Below, in pieces: positions 17,391-25,598 of a DNA stretch of 64,000 bases (positions are counted from its first letter, which is position 1; each line of letters starts with the position of its first letter). The stretch is taken from the NCBI GenBank assembly GCA_039714495.1, contig JBDLJD010000001.1:1-64000 (forward strand). Direction: 5' to 3'. This DNA comes from JAJDNW01 sp039714495 (GTDB taxonomy: Bacteria > Desulfobacterota > Desulfobacteria > Desulfobacterales > B30-G6). A program made the translations under genes and the position numbers. Below the pieces are notes generated by a model. The model was not told the DNA's origin, ran no database searches, and saw nothing but the letters and a program-made list of their open reading frames with translations.

Positions 17391-18128
17391 ATGAGTGATC
17401 CCCACACAAAAAGCATAGCCCTTGTCACCGGTGCCAGCAAGGGAATCGGCCGGGCTATCTGTGCCGAACTGGCTAAAACCGGCCGGCGGGTTATCATCAA
17501 TTATCGATCGGATGAGGCCGGGGCTGCCGAAACCCTTGCCATGGTTAAAAGCGCCGGGTCGGACGGGCGGGTCGTTCAGTTCGATGTGGCCGATCATGTT
17601 GCAGCACGGGATGCCGTCGAACATATTATCGAAACGGATGGCGCCATTGACACGCTGGTCAATAATGCCGGCATTGCCGCCGACGGGCTGTTTATCATGA
17701 TGCCCCGCAAGGAGTGGGACATGGTTATCGAAACCAGCCTGAACGGGTTCTACAACGTCACCAGGCCTGTCTTGGAAAAAATGATCCGCTTAAAAAGAGG
17801 TTCGATCGTTTCCATGGCCTCGGTTTCCGGCCTCATGGGCAACCGGGGCCAGGCCAATTATGCCGCCGCCAAAGCCGGCCTGATCGCGGCCAGCCGATCG
17901 GTGGCCGCAGAAGTGGCCCGCTTGGGCATTCGGGTCAATGTTGTGGCGCCGGGCCTGATCGATACGGAAATGATCAAAGACGCTCCCGTGGACAACATCA
18001 AAACCCTGATCCCCATGGGCCGTATCGGCCAACCAGGAGAAATCGCCAAAGTGGTGCGCTTTCTCTGCTCCGAGGACGCCTCCTATGTCACCGGCCAGGT
18101 GCTGTCGGTCAACGGCGGCATGTTGTAA
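17391..18128 (+). CDS. 3-oxoacyl-ACP reductase (FabG/ApeQ-like SDR)
   Basis: A 245-residue classical short-chain dehydrogenase with the cofactor motif VTGASKGIGRA, NNAG, the catalytic Ser in SMASVSG and Tyr-x3-Lys in YAAAKAG, and a C-terminal FabG-type ending (TGQVLSVNGGML). It reduces beta-ketoacyl-ACP with NADPH. It lies 45 bases after the dehydratase in a plus-strand group that continues into LolA and DUF3261 genes, the gene set seen in APE clusters. Confidence 0.9.
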   Translation: MSDPHTKSIALVTGASKGIGRAICAELAKTGRRVIINYRSDEAGAAETLAMVKSAGSDGRVVQFDVADHVAARDAVEHIIETDGAIDTLVNNAGIAADGLFIMMPRKEWDMVIETSLNGFYNVTRPVLEKMIRLKRGSIVSMASVSGLMGNRGQANYAAAKAGLIAASRSVAAEVARLGIRVNVVAPGLIDTEMIKDAPVDNIKTLIPMGRIGQPGEIAKVVRFLCSEDASYVTGQVLSVNGGML

Positions 18129-18143
18129 TGCCCTGTAAAAATA

Positions 18144-18170
18144 GGATTCCAGGGGCCAAGGGGTCGAGTG
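18144..18170. repeat. 27-bp direct repeat, copy 1
   Basis: Starts GGATTC and ends AAGGGGTCGAGTG; matches 19665-19691 at 25 of 27 bases. Both copies lie just upstream of a CACGAAA palindromic element. A small GAGTGT/ACACTC hairpin follows. Confidence 0.6.
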
Positions 18171-18235
18171 TATGTACACTCATTGCTGTCAGCTTCTGGC
18201 TCTTACAGCCATCAGCTAAATGGTAAAAAACATCA

Positions 18236-18315
18236 ATCACGAAAACACGAAATTAGGAAAGCACGAAAAATTTCCTGTCCTTTTTCGTGTTTTTGGACTT
18301 TCGTGTTTTCGTGAT
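18236..18315. repeat. CACGAAA palindromic element, copy 1
   Basis: Perfect 17-bp terminal inverted repeats ATCACGAAAACACGAAA and its complement (18299-18315), with further CACGAAA/TTTCGTG units inside. The whole 80-bp unit can fold on itself. It lies in the gap before the LolA gene. Confidence 0.8.
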
Positions 18316-18376
18316 AAATGATCTTTTCCTTTATGGATGCAAAATACGCGTCCCCCGGAAGAACCAAAAAAGCAAC

Positions 18377-18994
18377 ATGCGTTTAAAACTAATTCATCGA
18401 TCCTTTTATATGGCCGTAATCGCACTCGCCTTGGCGTGTCTGGGGTGGTCCGACTCCTGGCAGGGCTTAAAAGAGACCGCGAAAACAGTGAACACTGTCA
18501 AAGCGGAGTTTGTCCAGGAAAAGCACATGAAGATCCTGGCCCGTCCCCTGGTTTCACGCGGCGCATTTCTTTTTAAGGCGCCGGATTCCCTGCGGTGGGA
18601 ATATAAAGAGCCGGTGGAGAGCGTGCTGGTGATGCACAATGGCCAGATTCGGCGGTTTGTAAATAAAGACGGCCAGTTGGTGGAAGATGCGGCTGCCGGG
18701 CTTCAATCCATGCAGGTGGTGGTCCAACAGATCACCCAATGGCTCAACGGGCGCTTTGATGAAAACCCGTCTTTTTCAGCCACCCTCGAAACCGGCCCCA
18801 AAATCATTATGGCCCCCCGGGAAAAGGCCCTGGCTCGTCTTATCGGGCGCATCGAAATCGAACTTTCCGAGCAACCGGCGGTTATAGAATCCGTGACTAT
18901 TTTTGAAAGCGAGGATTCGTTTACCAGGCTGGTTTTCCAGAACGTCACCCTCAACACCCGGCTGGACGATGCCACGTTCAGCGTAATCAAATGA
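18377..18994 (+). CDS. LolA-like outer-membrane lipoprotein carrier (ApeL-like)
   Basis: A 205-residue protein with an N-terminal signal peptide (MAVIALALACLGW) and a LolA-type body: TVKAEFVQEKHMKIL, SRGAFLFKAPDSLRWEY and a C-terminal SFTRLVFQNVTLNTRLDDATF. It probably carries the lipid product across the periplasm to the outer membrane. I chose ATG 18377 because the in-frame sequence upstream is part of the palindromic repeat. The gene overlaps the next (DUF3261 lipoprotein) by four bases, and the pair is a hallmark of APE-type loci. Confidence 0.85.
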   Translation: MRLKLIHRSFYMAVIALALACLGWSDSWQGLKETAKTVNTVKAEFVQEKHMKILARPLVSRGAFLFKAPDSLRWEYKEPVESVLVMHNGQIRRFVNKDGQLVEDAAAGLQSMQVVVQQITQWLNGRFDENPSFSATLETGPKIIMAPREKALARLIGRIEIELSEQPAVIESVTIFESEDSFTRLVFQNVTLNTRLDDATFSVIK

Positions 18995-19692
18995 AAAGAC
19001 TAGTCCTGCTGCTGCTGATGGGCGGACTGGTGCTGTCATGCGCCGGCCTGCCGACGCTGCAACAGACCACCGGACCGGCTGGCGCAGAAGAAAACCCGGC
19101 CTGCCAGGCGCTTTATCCCAGGGGTAAATGGCAGTTGCTGCATACCATCGAAGCGGAATTGCCTGGCAACCGCAAGGGCTTCCTGATGGGGCTGACCAGG
19201 CTGTCCTCCCAGGAACGGTCGGCCAGGTGCGTCATCATGACCCTGGAGGGGTTCGTTCTTTTCGATGCACGATATGACGGAGAGGTCAAGATAGAAAGGG
19301 CCGTGGCGCCCTTTGACAACCCGGCTTTCGCCCAAGGTGTGATGGCGGATATTTGCTTGATCTTTTTCAAACCAATGGCAGATGAAACCACAACGGGCAA
19401 ATTGGCCGACGGTGCAACCGTATGCCGCCATCGACTTTTGGACGGCCATGTCATCGATATCGTCCAACGCGGAGACACGCTGTGGGAAACGCGGCTTTAT
19501 GGCTCAAACCACCGCTTGATGCGCATCGTAAAAGGGACGCGCAAGGAAAACCCGCCCCCGGGAGCACCATGGGGAATTGCAGATAAAATTGAATTGACCG
19601 CCCTGGAGAGACCCGGATATAAACTAGCTTTGGACCTGGTGGAAGCCATACCCATAGGGCCCGAGGATTCAAGGGGTCAAGGGGTCGAGTGA
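18991..19692 (+). CDS. DUF3261 lipoprotein (ApeN-like)
   Basis: A 233-residue protein with a lipoprotein signal peptide (MKRLVLLLLMGGLVLSC, lipobox LVLSC) and a DUF3261-type body. It is expected in the outer membrane, where it would receive or insert the product delivered by LolA. The start overlaps the LolA stop (ATGA). Its last codons (encoding SRGQGVE) lie inside the 27-bp repeat at 19665-19691, so the C-terminal tail is repeat-derived. Confidence 0.78.
   Translation: MKRLVLLLLMGGLVLSCAGLPTLQQTTGPAGAEENPACQALYPRGKWQLLHTIEAELPGNRKGFLMGLTRLSSQERSARCVIMTLEGFVLFDARYDGEVKIERAVAPFDNPAFAQGVMADICLIFFKPMADETTTGKLADGATVCRHRLLDGHVIDIVQRGDTLWETRLYGSNHRLMRIVKGTRKENPPPGAPWGIADKIELTALERPGYKLALDLVEAIPIGPEDSRGQGVE
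19665..19691. repeat. 27-bp direct repeat, copy 2
   Basis: 25 of 27 bases match 18144-18170. It overlaps the 3' end of the DUF3261 gene and supplies most of its stop codon. Confidence 0.6.
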
Positions 19693-19715
19693 TGACAGGG
19701 GATGGGAAAAAGATT

Positions 19716-19795
19716 CACCACGAAAACACGAAAAAACGAAACCACGAAAAACAGATTACATTTCGTGCTTTCAGGATTTCGTGTTTTCGTGATAA
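19716..19795. repeat. CACGAAA palindromic element, copy 2
   Basis: Terminal inverted repeats CCACGAAAACACGAAA (19718-19733) and TTTCGTGTTTTCGTGA (19777-19792) with extra CACGAAA units inside. It lies between the DUF3261 gene and the second radical SAM gene. Confidence 0.8.
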
Positions 19796-19832
19796 AATAA
19801 TTATTAATCGTGTGACCGGATAAATATTTACT

Positions 19833-21092
19833 ATGAAATTCAAACTGATATACCCTAAATGGGCAAAACTTGGCCGGCAATCCGAATTTCACCTGCCGCC
19901 CCATGGACCGGTTGTGTTTGCCGCTTCGCTGCCGCAAGATGTTGACGTCTCCTTTGTGGACGAAAATCTTCAGTCCATCGATTTTAACGATACCGTAGAT
20001 GTGGTGGGCATATCCATGATGTTGACCGTACAGGTCAAACGGGGATGGGAAATTGCCGACAGGTATCGCCGCAAGGGAATTCCGGTCATTTTCGGCGGCA
20101 TCGCCACCATGCTGCATGCCGAAGAAACCGCCGAACATGCCGACGCTGTTTTTCTGGGGGAATCCGAAGGCCGCATGGAACAGGTGCTGGCGGACCTTAA
20201 AAACGGCTGTTTGAAAAAAGTGTACGATTATATGGAAATGCAGCCGCCCATTGAATCCGTGGGTACGGCCCGACGGGATATTCTACAGCGCGATCTTTAC
20301 AATTACAAGGGCATCCAGATGGTCGATCTGGTGCACGCTTCAAGGGGATGCCGATTTCACTGTTATCCCTGTGCCGTGGCCTACCTGGGCGGCAGAAAGT
20401 TCAGGCCGCGACCCATTGACAAAGCAATCGAAGAGATAGCCAGTATCGACAATAACCGGCTGTTTGTTGTGGACAATTCCCTTGCCCAGGACACCCAGTG
20501 GGAAATGGACCTGTTCCGGGAAATGATCCCCCTTAAAAAAAGCTGGTGCTGCCACCCCATCGAAGACAAACCAGAGGTTCTCGACCTGGCAGCACAGGCC
20601 GGGGCCTGGTATGTTTACCAGGCGGTGTTCGACACATCGGACTTAATTCGGGAGCGCATCAAACGCTACCATGACCACGGCATCGGCGTGGAAGGCACCA
20701 TTCTTCTGGGGCTGGACCACCACACCGAGGATTTTATCAAACGCTTGATTGATTTCCTGCTTGAAATCGACCTCGACCTGGCCGAATTTACCGTTTTGAC
20801 TCCCTTTCCACACACCAAAGTCTACGATGATCTCAAACAACAGGGCCGCATTTTCTCCAATGATTGGAATGATTTCTCGGCCGACAAGGTCGTGTATCAC
20901 CCCAAACAGATGTCTGCCGATAAACTGCAGGGACTGCTGGATTATGCCTGGAATACATTTTATCAGGATGAGCCCCAGGAAGTGAAGATGTTCAAGCTGT
21001 TTCACAAGGTCGTTGAAAGGGAAATGGCCAACAACACCTTCAGACCGCGTAACCGGGACCTGGCTTCGCGCGCTTTTGGCCGGGCAGTTTAA
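19833..21092 (+). CDS. Second cobalamin-type radical SAM enzyme
   Basis: A 419-residue protein. An N-terminal B12-binding-like Rossmann domain (VVGISMMLTVQVKRGWEIAD, VIFGGIATMLHAEE, ADAVFLGESEG) precedes the radical SAM motif C173-x3-C177-x2-C180 (RGCRFHCYPC). The overall layout is like the enzyme at 12910 but the sequence is clearly different. Its place after the ketoreductase/LolA/DUF3261 group, and its convergent 4-base overlap with the acyltransferase at 21089, tie it to the lipid locus. The substrate is unknown. Confidence 0.8.
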   Translation: MKFKLIYPKWAKLGRQSEFHLPPHGPVVFAASLPQDVDVSFVDENLQSIDFNDTVDVVGISMMLTVQVKRGWEIADRYRRKGIPVIFGGIATMLHAEETAEHADAVFLGESEGRMEQVLADLKNGCLKKVYDYMEMQPPIESVGTARRDILQRDLYNYKGIQMVDLVHASRGCRFHCYPCAVAYLGGRKFRPRPIDKAIEEIASIDNNRLFVVDNSLAQDTQWEMDLFREMIPLKKSWCCHPIEDKPEVLDLAAQAGAWYVYQAVFDTSDLIRERIKRYHDHGIGVEGTILLGLDHHTEDFIKRLIDFLLEIDLDLAEFTVLTPFPHTKVYDDLKQQGRIFSNDWNDFSADKVVYHPKQMSADKLQGLLDYAWNTFYQDEPQEVKMFKLFHKVVEREMANNTFRPRNRDLASRAFGRAV

Positions 21093-21856
21093 CGTTCCAG
21101 CAGCGACCGTACCTGTGACATCGTTTTGGAAAGAGAAAAACGACCGTTGCCATAATCCGGTTCAACAACCGTGATCTGTTCAACCGTGATGGTGCCGGGA
21201 ACTAGCGTATTCAACAGAAATCTGCCCGGTACAAACAACTTGCCGGTGCCGCCGATTTTTATTACCTGAATCTGTGCCTGACAACGCCTGGCAATTTTAA
21301 AGGCACCGTTGTTGAGACGGCCGACGGCGCCATCCCGGCTGCGGGTCCCTTCAGGAAAGATAAACAGATTGCCGCCGGACTCAAGAAAGCCTTCCACAGA
21401 CTCGATACCCTCGATCATTAAAGCCGACAGGCCACCGTGGGCCGTAGAGGGAATATACCCCGATTGTTTCACCATCCACCCGAAAACCGGCACCTTGAAA
21501 AACCTGCCCTTGACAATGGTTTTATGCCGGGGGAACAACGAAATCAACAGCAGTGGATCCAGGTAGGACAGATGGTTGCAAACGATGATGGAGGATCGAA
21601 TAGATTTGATTTTATTTGAAATCCGCCATCTTATGCTCGGGGTCAGGCTTCTCAGGAGTAGAAAAAAGCCCCTGAAAAAGTTGTGGTTCAGGCGCTGAAA
21701 AGCGGATTCATGGCTTGCCGAAAACAGATAGGCTGCGAAAAACTGCGGTGCAAAGAGCAGAACGAACCCAACCGTAAAATAGAACCACATCAGCAAGGTG
21801 ACCATCAGATCGGAAACCGGCTTCAGATATGCATTAGAGACATTCATAATTCGCAT
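21089..21856 (-). CDS. PlsC-family acyltransferase (ApeD-like)
   Basis: A 255-residue protein with an N-terminal membrane helix (LLMWFYFTVGFVLLFAPQF) and the acyltransferase motifs NHLSYLD (catalytic NHx4D) and FPEGTRSRDG. It would transfer the finished chain from ACP or CoA to a glycerol- or sugar-type acceptor at the inner membrane. It heads the minus-strand side next to a KS and an ACP. The start ATG has no strong ribosome-binding site; an alternative ATG is three codons later. Confidence 0.84.
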   Translation of the reverse strand: MRIMNVSNAYLKPVSDLMVTLLMWFYFTVGFVLLFAPQFFAAYLFSASHESAFQRLNHNFFRGFFLLLRSLTPSIRWRISNKIKSIRSSIIVCNHLSYLDPLLLISLFPRHKTIVKGRFFKVPVFGWMVKQSGYIPSTAHGGLSALMIEGIESVEGFLESGGNLFIFPEGTRSRDGAVGRLNNGAFKIARRCQAQIQVIKIGGTGKLFVPGRFLLNTLVPGTITVEQITVVEPDYGNGRFSLSKTMSQVRSLLER

Positions 21857-21938
21857 TATAGTATCTGTCAGATTAACGTTCCGAATAGACTTGAGGTGTT
21901 AGAGTATCCAGATTGTCCAGAGAATCGACCGCCTGTTT

Positions 21939-23183
21939 CTAATGCTTCTGGTTCATATTTTTTAAGATCAGACAGGTGTTCACGCCCCCAAAAGCGAAAT
22001 TCTGGATAGATGCGATACGGATATTCGCTTCAATGATTTCTGGGGCGTGCTGGATCATGGCGCATTGTTCATCGATATTGTCCAGATTCAGGGTGGGAAC
22101 AATGAAACCTTCCTGCATCATATAAATGGTCATGATCGACTCGATGGCCCCGCAGGATCCCATGGTGTGGCCGGTATAGCTTTTCAGCCCGGAAACAACG
22201 GGCGACATTCCATACACACTGCCGGTGGCCTGGGCTTCAATGGCATCGCCGTGCTTGGTGGCGGTGGCGTGGGCGCTGATGAAATCCACGTCATCGGGAC
22301 TGACGACCGCATCCTCCAGCCCCAGCTTTATGGTCTGGGTAATGCCGCTCCGGTTGGGCAATACCAGGTCGCCGCCGTTGTTGTTGCAGGAAAAGCCGAT
22401 AACCTCAGCCAGAATGTCGGCACCCCTTTTTCGCGCGGATTCATACGATTCCAGCAGAACTGCGCCGGCGCCTTCTCCCACAACCAAACCGTCACGGTCC
22501 CGGTCAAAAGGGCGGGGCGTTAAATGGGGCGTTTCATTGTAATCCGTCGAGCAGGCCATCAAATTGTCAAAAACGGCCACCGTGCTCATGTCATATTCGT
22601 CGGCCCCCCCGCAGAGCATGGCATCCTGCATGCCGAATTTAATCATTTCATATCCGAATCCGATGGACTGGCTGCTGGTGGTGCAGGCGGTGGATGACGC
22701 GATGACCCGGCCAGTTATACCGAACATTTTGGTGATGTTGACCGCGGTGGTGTGAACCATGAATTTCAGGTAGTCCACGGCTTTGATGGATGAGTAGCCG
22801 GCGTAGGTGTCATCGAACAGCGCCTGATATAACTTCCTTTGCACCAGGGGACTGCCATGGGTGGACCCGAAAGCGACACCCATTCGGCCCGAAGTGATTA
22901 AATCCTCACCAGGATCGGCCATTTCCAGGGCCTCCTTGGCAACCTGGCAGGCATAATAAGAGACCGGCCCCATGGTTTTGCGGTCCCTGCGACTGAAATC
23001 GTAATCCAATCTATAATCCACGGCTCCGAATACACCCGCATCAATATACTTGGAGTACAGATCGTCATGCTTCAGCTTTTTAACCCCGGACATCCCCTTG
23101 GTCAGATGCTCCAGGATGTCCCTCTTTCCATGACCGATGGGTGTAATGGCCGAGCAGCCTGTGATTACGACTCTGCGTGTCAT
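21939..23183 (-). CDS. Beta-ketoacyl-ACP synthase II (ApeO/ApeR-like)
   Basis: A 414-residue complete KAS-II with the triad C167 (ASSTACTTSS), H305 (SAHATATKHGD) and H339 (SYTGHTMGSCG). It is of normal length. It would perform decarboxylative condensation with malonyl-ACP, presumably on the ACP encoded immediately upstream (23231). With the KS-KS' protein and the short CLF at 34, the locus has at least two active KS domains and two inactive ones, the pattern of a polyene pathway rather than plain fatty-acid synthesis. Confidence 0.9.
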   Translation of the reverse strand: MTRRVVITGCSAITPIGHGKRDILEHLTKGMSGVKKLKHDDLYSKYIDAGVFGAVDYRLDYDFSRRDRKTMGPVSYYACQVAKEALEMADPGEDLITSGRMGVAFGSTHGSPLVQRKLYQALFDDTYAGYSSIKAVDYLKFMVHTTAVNITKMFGITGRVIASSTACTTSSQSIGFGYEMIKFGMQDAMLCGGADEYDMSTVAVFDNLMACSTDYNETPHLTPRPFDRDRDGLVVGEGAGAVLLESYESARKRGADILAEVIGFSCNNNGGDLVLPNRSGITQTIKLGLEDAVVSPDDVDFISAHATATKHGDAIEAQATGSVYGMSPVVSGLKSYTGHTMGSCGAIESIMTIYMMQEGFIVPTLNLDNIDEQCAMIQHAPEIIEANIRIASIQNFAFGGVNTCLILKNMNQKH

Positions 23184-23230
23184 TTTTTTATTCGCTGGTT
23201 ATGTTGTTGGTGACGCTATGCGAACAAGGG

Positions 23231-23494
23231 TCAGCTTCGGGTTTTGGCAAGCGATTCAATGTAGTCGAGGATCTGGTTAATGGTCCGGATGTCCATGGCC
23301 GCCTTTTTTTCGCTCCGGGTCAACTCCGACTTGAGCAGTGTCTCGATCTCACTCAAGAGTTCGATGGCATCGATGCTGTCAAACCCGTGCACGTCCCTCA
23401 AATCTTCGTCGAGCCCGGGGTTTTCGATTTCGAACTGTTCGCTGAAAATCCTGATTATGTCTGTTTGTGTCTGGTCTCTGTATATTGTGTTCAT
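23231..23494 (-). CDS. Acyl carrier protein (second)
   Basis: An 87-residue helical acidic protein with the phosphopantetheine Ser in HGFDSIDAIELL. It is 47 bases upstream of the KS gene on the same strand and differs from the ACP at 16489, as in APE loci, which usually have two ACPs. Confidence 0.87.
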   Translation of the reverse strand: MNTIYRDQTQTDIIRIFSEQFEIENPGLDEDLRDVHGFDSIDAIELLSEIETLLKSELTRSEKKAAMDIRTINQILDYIESLAKTRS

Positions 23495-23593
23495 AACTTA
23501 CACGTTTCAAAAACAATAAAACCGCTGAAAACATTCAGCAGTCTCATTGCCACATCTTAGCGAAAAAGCCAATAATATAAATTCAAGGTCAGT

Positions 23594-24484
23594 TCAATTG
23601 AATTTTTCCGGTTCGAGAAAAGGCCTGAAGTGATACCACTGCAGCGGATGTTGGCGCAGGGCCTTCTCCAGTACCCGGGCATACGCCTGTGCGGACTGGT
23701 GAATGACCACACCTCTCTCATTGCGGGATGCCGCCTTCAGGTATATGGGCTCTGCCATGGTAAATTGGTAACTGTTTTTCCCCGAGCGGAATGCAAAAAA
23801 AGTAAGAATAGGAACGCCTGACAACAGCGCAAGTATATGGGGGACTTCGGGCAGCAAAATCTCCCGCCCCAGGAACCGGACCGGAACGGTACGCTGTTCT
23901 TTTTTCCACACCAGATCACCGGTCATGGAAACGATGCCCCCTGACTCGAGAAACTTGATGCCTTCCACCAGGTCCATGGGGGAACCGCCGTCCTTTTCAA
24001 CGGCAATGATGCGGATGCCGCTTTGCACGAGGGCTTCTTTCTGCAGACGCTCGATCTTCTCCTTCTGCTTGATACCCATATACAACAGAAGGCGCAGGTC
24101 TTTTTGGTTACGCTTGAGCAAATGGGCGGCCGCCTCCCAGTTCCCCATGTGGGACATGAGCAAAATGCCGCCCCTGCCTTTGGATACCGCCTCTTCAAGG
24201 TGGTGCATGCCATCGGAGGTGTAGGTCAGTTTTCCCGGGCGCTGCAGGACAAACCGGTCCTGATACACATGGGTAAAATTATGAAATTGGCGCCAGGCGC
24301 ACCACAAATGAAACAACCAATGCCGGCCGGGGAACACGGCCCGATAGGTCCTTATGCTGTTGCCCACCCGGCCGGGAAAAAGGATGAAATATCCAGTGGC
24401 CACAAACCTGGCGAACAGCTGGAATACCCATTGCCCCATCTTTCGGGATAAAAACGTGATACTGCTGAAAAAAAAATTGTGCAT
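23594..24484 (-). CDS. LpxL/HtrB-like lysophospholipid acyltransferase
   Basis: A 296-residue protein with an N-terminal membrane helix and the motif GGILLMSHMGNWEAAAHLL (the HxxNWE catalytic site of lipid A lauroyl-type acyltransferases). It would attach an acyl chain to a lipid or sugar acceptor. I chose ATG 24484; the in-frame 50 codons upstream are low-complexity repeat-rich DNA. It belongs to the same minus-strand group as the KS, ACP and glycosyltransferase. Confidence 0.82.
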   Translation of the reverse strand: MHNFFFSSITFLSRKMGQWVFQLFARFVATGYFILFPGRVGNSIRTYRAVFPGRHWLFHLWCAWRQFHNFTHVYQDRFVLQRPGKLTYTSDGMHHLEEAVSKGRGGILLMSHMGNWEAAAHLLKRNQKDLRLLLYMGIKQKEKIERLQKEALVQSGIRIIAVEKDGGSPMDLVEGIKFLESGGIVSMTGDLVWKKEQRTVPVRFLGREILLPEVPHILALLSGVPILTFFAFRSGKNSYQFTMAEPIYLKAASRNERGVVIHQSAQAYARVLEKALRQHPLQWYHFRPFLEPEKFN

Positions 24485-24803
24485 GTCTCTGATTAGCTTC
24501 GAGTCATTAGGGCTTCGCCCGACATTAGCGCTGACGCGCGTTATTACGCTTCGCTGATATTTATTGTCGCAAACAGCTTGAGGACGAAGGGCAAATGACG
24601 TGCGAAGCACGATTGAGGGCCGGAGGACAAATAGCACGCTATAGCGCTAAGTGAATCCGTGAAACCCGTGTCAAACAATTAAAAAGCCCGCTTCTATTCT
24701 CAGCTTTCCGTCCTTGGTCAAGTCCTGATTAAAAATCTCCATCACGAAATCACGAAAATCTTTCTGAATATTTCGTGATTTTTCGATTTCGTGTTTTCGT
24801 GAT
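24485..24803. other. Repeat-rich intergenic region
   Basis: About 320 bases with several small stem-loops (for example GGGCTTCGCCC and CGTGCGAAGCACG) and, at its end, a CACGAAA palindromic element. No gene is supported. It separates the glycosyltransferase from the acyltransferase on the minus strand. Confidence 0.5.
24741..24803. repeat. CACGAAA palindromic element, copy 3
   Basis: Terminal arms ATCACGAAATCACGAAA (24741-24757) and TTTCGTGTTTTCGTGAT (24787-24803) pair with one mismatch. The right end abuts the 3' end of the glycosyltransferase gene. Confidence 0.78.
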
Positions 24804-25598
24804 TCATTTTTTAGATCTCTGTCTTCTGATCTCTGGAATTCTCCCTACTCGGGCTCGTCTCAAGGGCCGGATCAGCAACCTGTGGGTTATCAAACGGGTA
24901 AAGGTGCGGGCGTTGCGCATGAAATCGACAAAAGGACGAAAGTGGGAGATCCTCGTTCCGGCCGGGGCATAGGTTACACTGACCGGCGCTTCGATTACCG
25001 GAAGGCCTGACCGGTGCGCCCTGACCAAAACCTCCAGTTCAAACTGATAGCCCCCCGCCTTGACATTCAAGTCCATGGTTTCCGGCAGCGGGTATATTCT
25101 GAAGCCGCTCTGGGTGTCGCTGACCTTTGGCCCGCCCGACAACCTGATCCAGAAATTGGAAAATTTGCGACCGAATGAGCTGGTCCACGGTACGTTGCCG
25201 CCGCTCATCCCCTTCCTGGCGCCGACGACGATGGGCCTGGCGGCATCTGGAATGGCCTGCCTGAGGATCTGGGCATCATATGGGTCATGCTGCCCATCCG
25301 CATCCAAGGTGATGGCCCATTCGGCCTTTTCCGCAGCCCGCTCGAATCCGGTCAGAAGGGCCGCCCCCTTGCCCCGGTTGCAGGTATGGTGAAGCACTTC
25401 GACATTTTCAAAACAATGCAGCCGATCAATACCGCCATCTGTCGAGCCGTCGTCAATGACGATCACCGGCAGATGGAGGTCGAGCGCTTTTTCAACGACA
25501 GACTGCACCGTGGTACCGTGGTTGTATACAGGGATAACAACGGCAAACGCACCCTGTGATCTCCTGTCAGGGTCGCTATCCGTTGGTCCGGATAGCAT
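24804..25598 (-). CDS. Family 2 glycosyltransferase
   Basis: A 264-residue GT-A enzyme: FAVVIPVYNHGTTV, VIDDGSTDGG, the metal-binding stretch TLDADGQHD and a dolichol-phosphate-mannose-synthase-like C-terminal half. It has no clear membrane helices, so it is likely a cytoplasmic or peripheral enzyme that adds a sugar to the lipid head or chain end (compare ApeJ). I chose ATG 25598, which overlaps the stop of the DhaL-DegV gene (TGATG), over an upstream start that would read far into it; this implies translational coupling. Confidence 0.85.
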   Translation of the reverse strand: MLSGPTDSDPDRRSQGAFAVVIPVYNHGTTVQSVVEKALDLHLPVIVIDDGSTDGGIDRLHCFENVEVLHHTCNRGKGAALLTGFERAAEKAEWAITLDADGQHDPYDAQILRQAIPDAARPIVVGARKGMSGGNVPWTSSFGRKFSNFWIRLSGGPKVSDTQSGFRIYPLPETMDLNVKAGGYQFELEVLVRAHRSGLPVIEAPVSVTYAPAGTRISHFRPFVDFMRNARTFTRLITHRLLIRPLRRARVGRIPEIRRQRSKK

